Assembly (NCBI GenBank): GCA_905197585.1
Contig: CAJJZO010000129.1
Location: 1 to 5,416, forward strand
Length of the DNA: 5,416 bases
DNA from: an uncultured Collinsella sp.
GTDB taxonomy: Bacteria > Actinomycetota > Coriobacteriia > Coriobacteriales > Coriobacteriaceae
Direction: 5' to 3'
Made by a program: the position numbers and the translations under genes. Positions 4,818 to 5,416 of the stretch are shown here, piece after piece. The first letter of the stretch is position 1, and each line of letters begins with the position of its first letter. The notes below the pieces were generated by a model. The model did no database searches. It was given only the letters and a program-made list of their open reading frames with translations, and was not told where the DNA came from.

Positions 4818-5416
4818 GTGCTCAAAGCAGTCGTTTTCGATATGGACGAGACGCTTCTTAGCATCAACCTCAACGCGTTCATCCTTCGCTATTTTAAGGA
4901 TGTCTCATCCATGCTCGCGGATATCGGGCACCGCAGCCGCGGTGGCACGATGGCGCGCCTCGGCACCATCCTGGTCGACCTCAACGCCAATCGCCGCAGC
5001 GGCACGGACAACCGCACCAATCTTGAGTTTTACCAAGAAGAGGTCGAGCGCCGATGCGGGATCTGCCTCTCCGATCCCCTCATCTACGAGGCGTTTACCT
5101 ACTATGACCGCGAAGTTCTTCCGTACAAGAACGACGATGTCATTAACGCCCACGCCATGCCGGGCGCACACGCCGCGCTCCAGGCCGTACAGGACGCAGG
5201 GCTGCGCTGCGCGCTCTTTACCAACCCCAGCTTTCCCCAGGGCGCCATCGAGTGCCGCATGGGTTGGGGCGACCTGGCCGACGCTCCCTTTGAGCTCGTC
5301 ACGCACATGGGAAACACCACCCGCTGCAAGCCCGATGCCACCTACTATCTAGAGCAGCTTCAGGTGATGGGGCTCGAGCCGCACGAGGTCCTTATGGTTG
5401 GCAACGATCCCAAACG
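4818..5416 (+). CDS. HAD-superfamily hydrolase, C-terminus cut by window edge
   Basis: A haloacid dehalogenase-type hydrolase, probably a phosphatase acting through a phospho-aspartate intermediate; its substrate cannot be told from the sequence. 199 codons are visible and the frame runs off the edge. All four catalytic motifs can be seen: motif I FDMDET with nucleophile Asp8 and Asp10, motif II FTNPS with Thr135, motif III RCKPD with Lys171, and motif IV VGNDPK with Asp197. A mostly helical cap region lies between about 20 and 110 (type C1 position). Only the end of the core domain should be missing, perhaps 30-60 residues. The start is GTG at 4818, chosen for AAAGG 7 nt upstream and for placing motif I at the expected residue 8; the next in-frame ATG falls inside motif I. 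The gene is transcribed away from rpsA. Nothing ties it to rpsA beyond adjacency. Confidence 0.92.
   Translation, partial: MLKAVVFDMDETLLSINLNAFILRYFKDVSSMLADIGHRSRGGTMARLGTILVDLNANRRSGTDNRTNLEFYQEEVERRCGICLSDPLIYEAFTYYDREVLPYKNDDVINAHAMPGAHAALQAVQDAGLRCALFTNPSFPQGAIECRMGWGDLADAPFELVTHMGNTTRCKPDATYYLEQLQVMGLEPHEVLMVGNDPK

Overview
The window looks like an ordinary housekeeping stretch of chromosome from a moderately high-GC bacterium. Four things point to an actinobacterium, probably a Coriobacteriia member such as Collinsella: the codon use (GAG, CTC and GAC rich), the frequent TTG and GTG starts, a four-domain ribosomal protein S1, and a class A RNase P RNA. The taxonomic call is inference from gene character, not a database match. 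No mobile element, CRISPR array, tRNA or phage gene is visible.

Layout from left to right. Positions 1-1187 (minus strand) hold metY, an O-acetylhomoserine sulfhydrylase cut off at its C-terminus by the window edge. A 230-bp divergent intergenic region (1188-1417) follows, with several inverted repeats. Positions 1418-1864 (plus strand) hold a small cysteine-rich C_GCAxxG_C_C family protein. A strong hairpin terminator (1878-1929) separates it from the convergent yigZ/IMPACT-family gene (1933-2568, minus strand). Upstream of yigZ on the same strand is rnpB, the RNase P RNA (2651-3014), with its own promoter. A 320-bp gene-free stretch (3015-3336) contains that promoter, an unexplained GC-rich hairpin and the rpsA terminator. 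Positions 3337-4503 (minus strand) hold rpsA, ribosomal protein S1. A divergent 314-bp spacer (4504-4817) leads to a HAD-family hydrolase (4818 onward, plus strand) that runs off the right edge.

Functionally, the rpsA and rnpB section is core translation and RNA-processing machinery. metY makes homocysteine from sulfide, and its divergent neighbour is a small redox-looking Cys-rich protein, so the pair may share a sulfur-related regulatory region; that link is inferred only from position.

I did not find a convincing undescribed multi-gene system. The most interesting material is regulatory. A 12-bp hairpin sits directly against the Shine-Dalgarno of the Cys-rich gene. A predicted 7-bp hairpin in the rpsA leader pairs out the rpsA Shine-Dalgarno and is a candidate for S1 autoregulation. 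A possible orphan short transcript lies between rnpB and rpsA.
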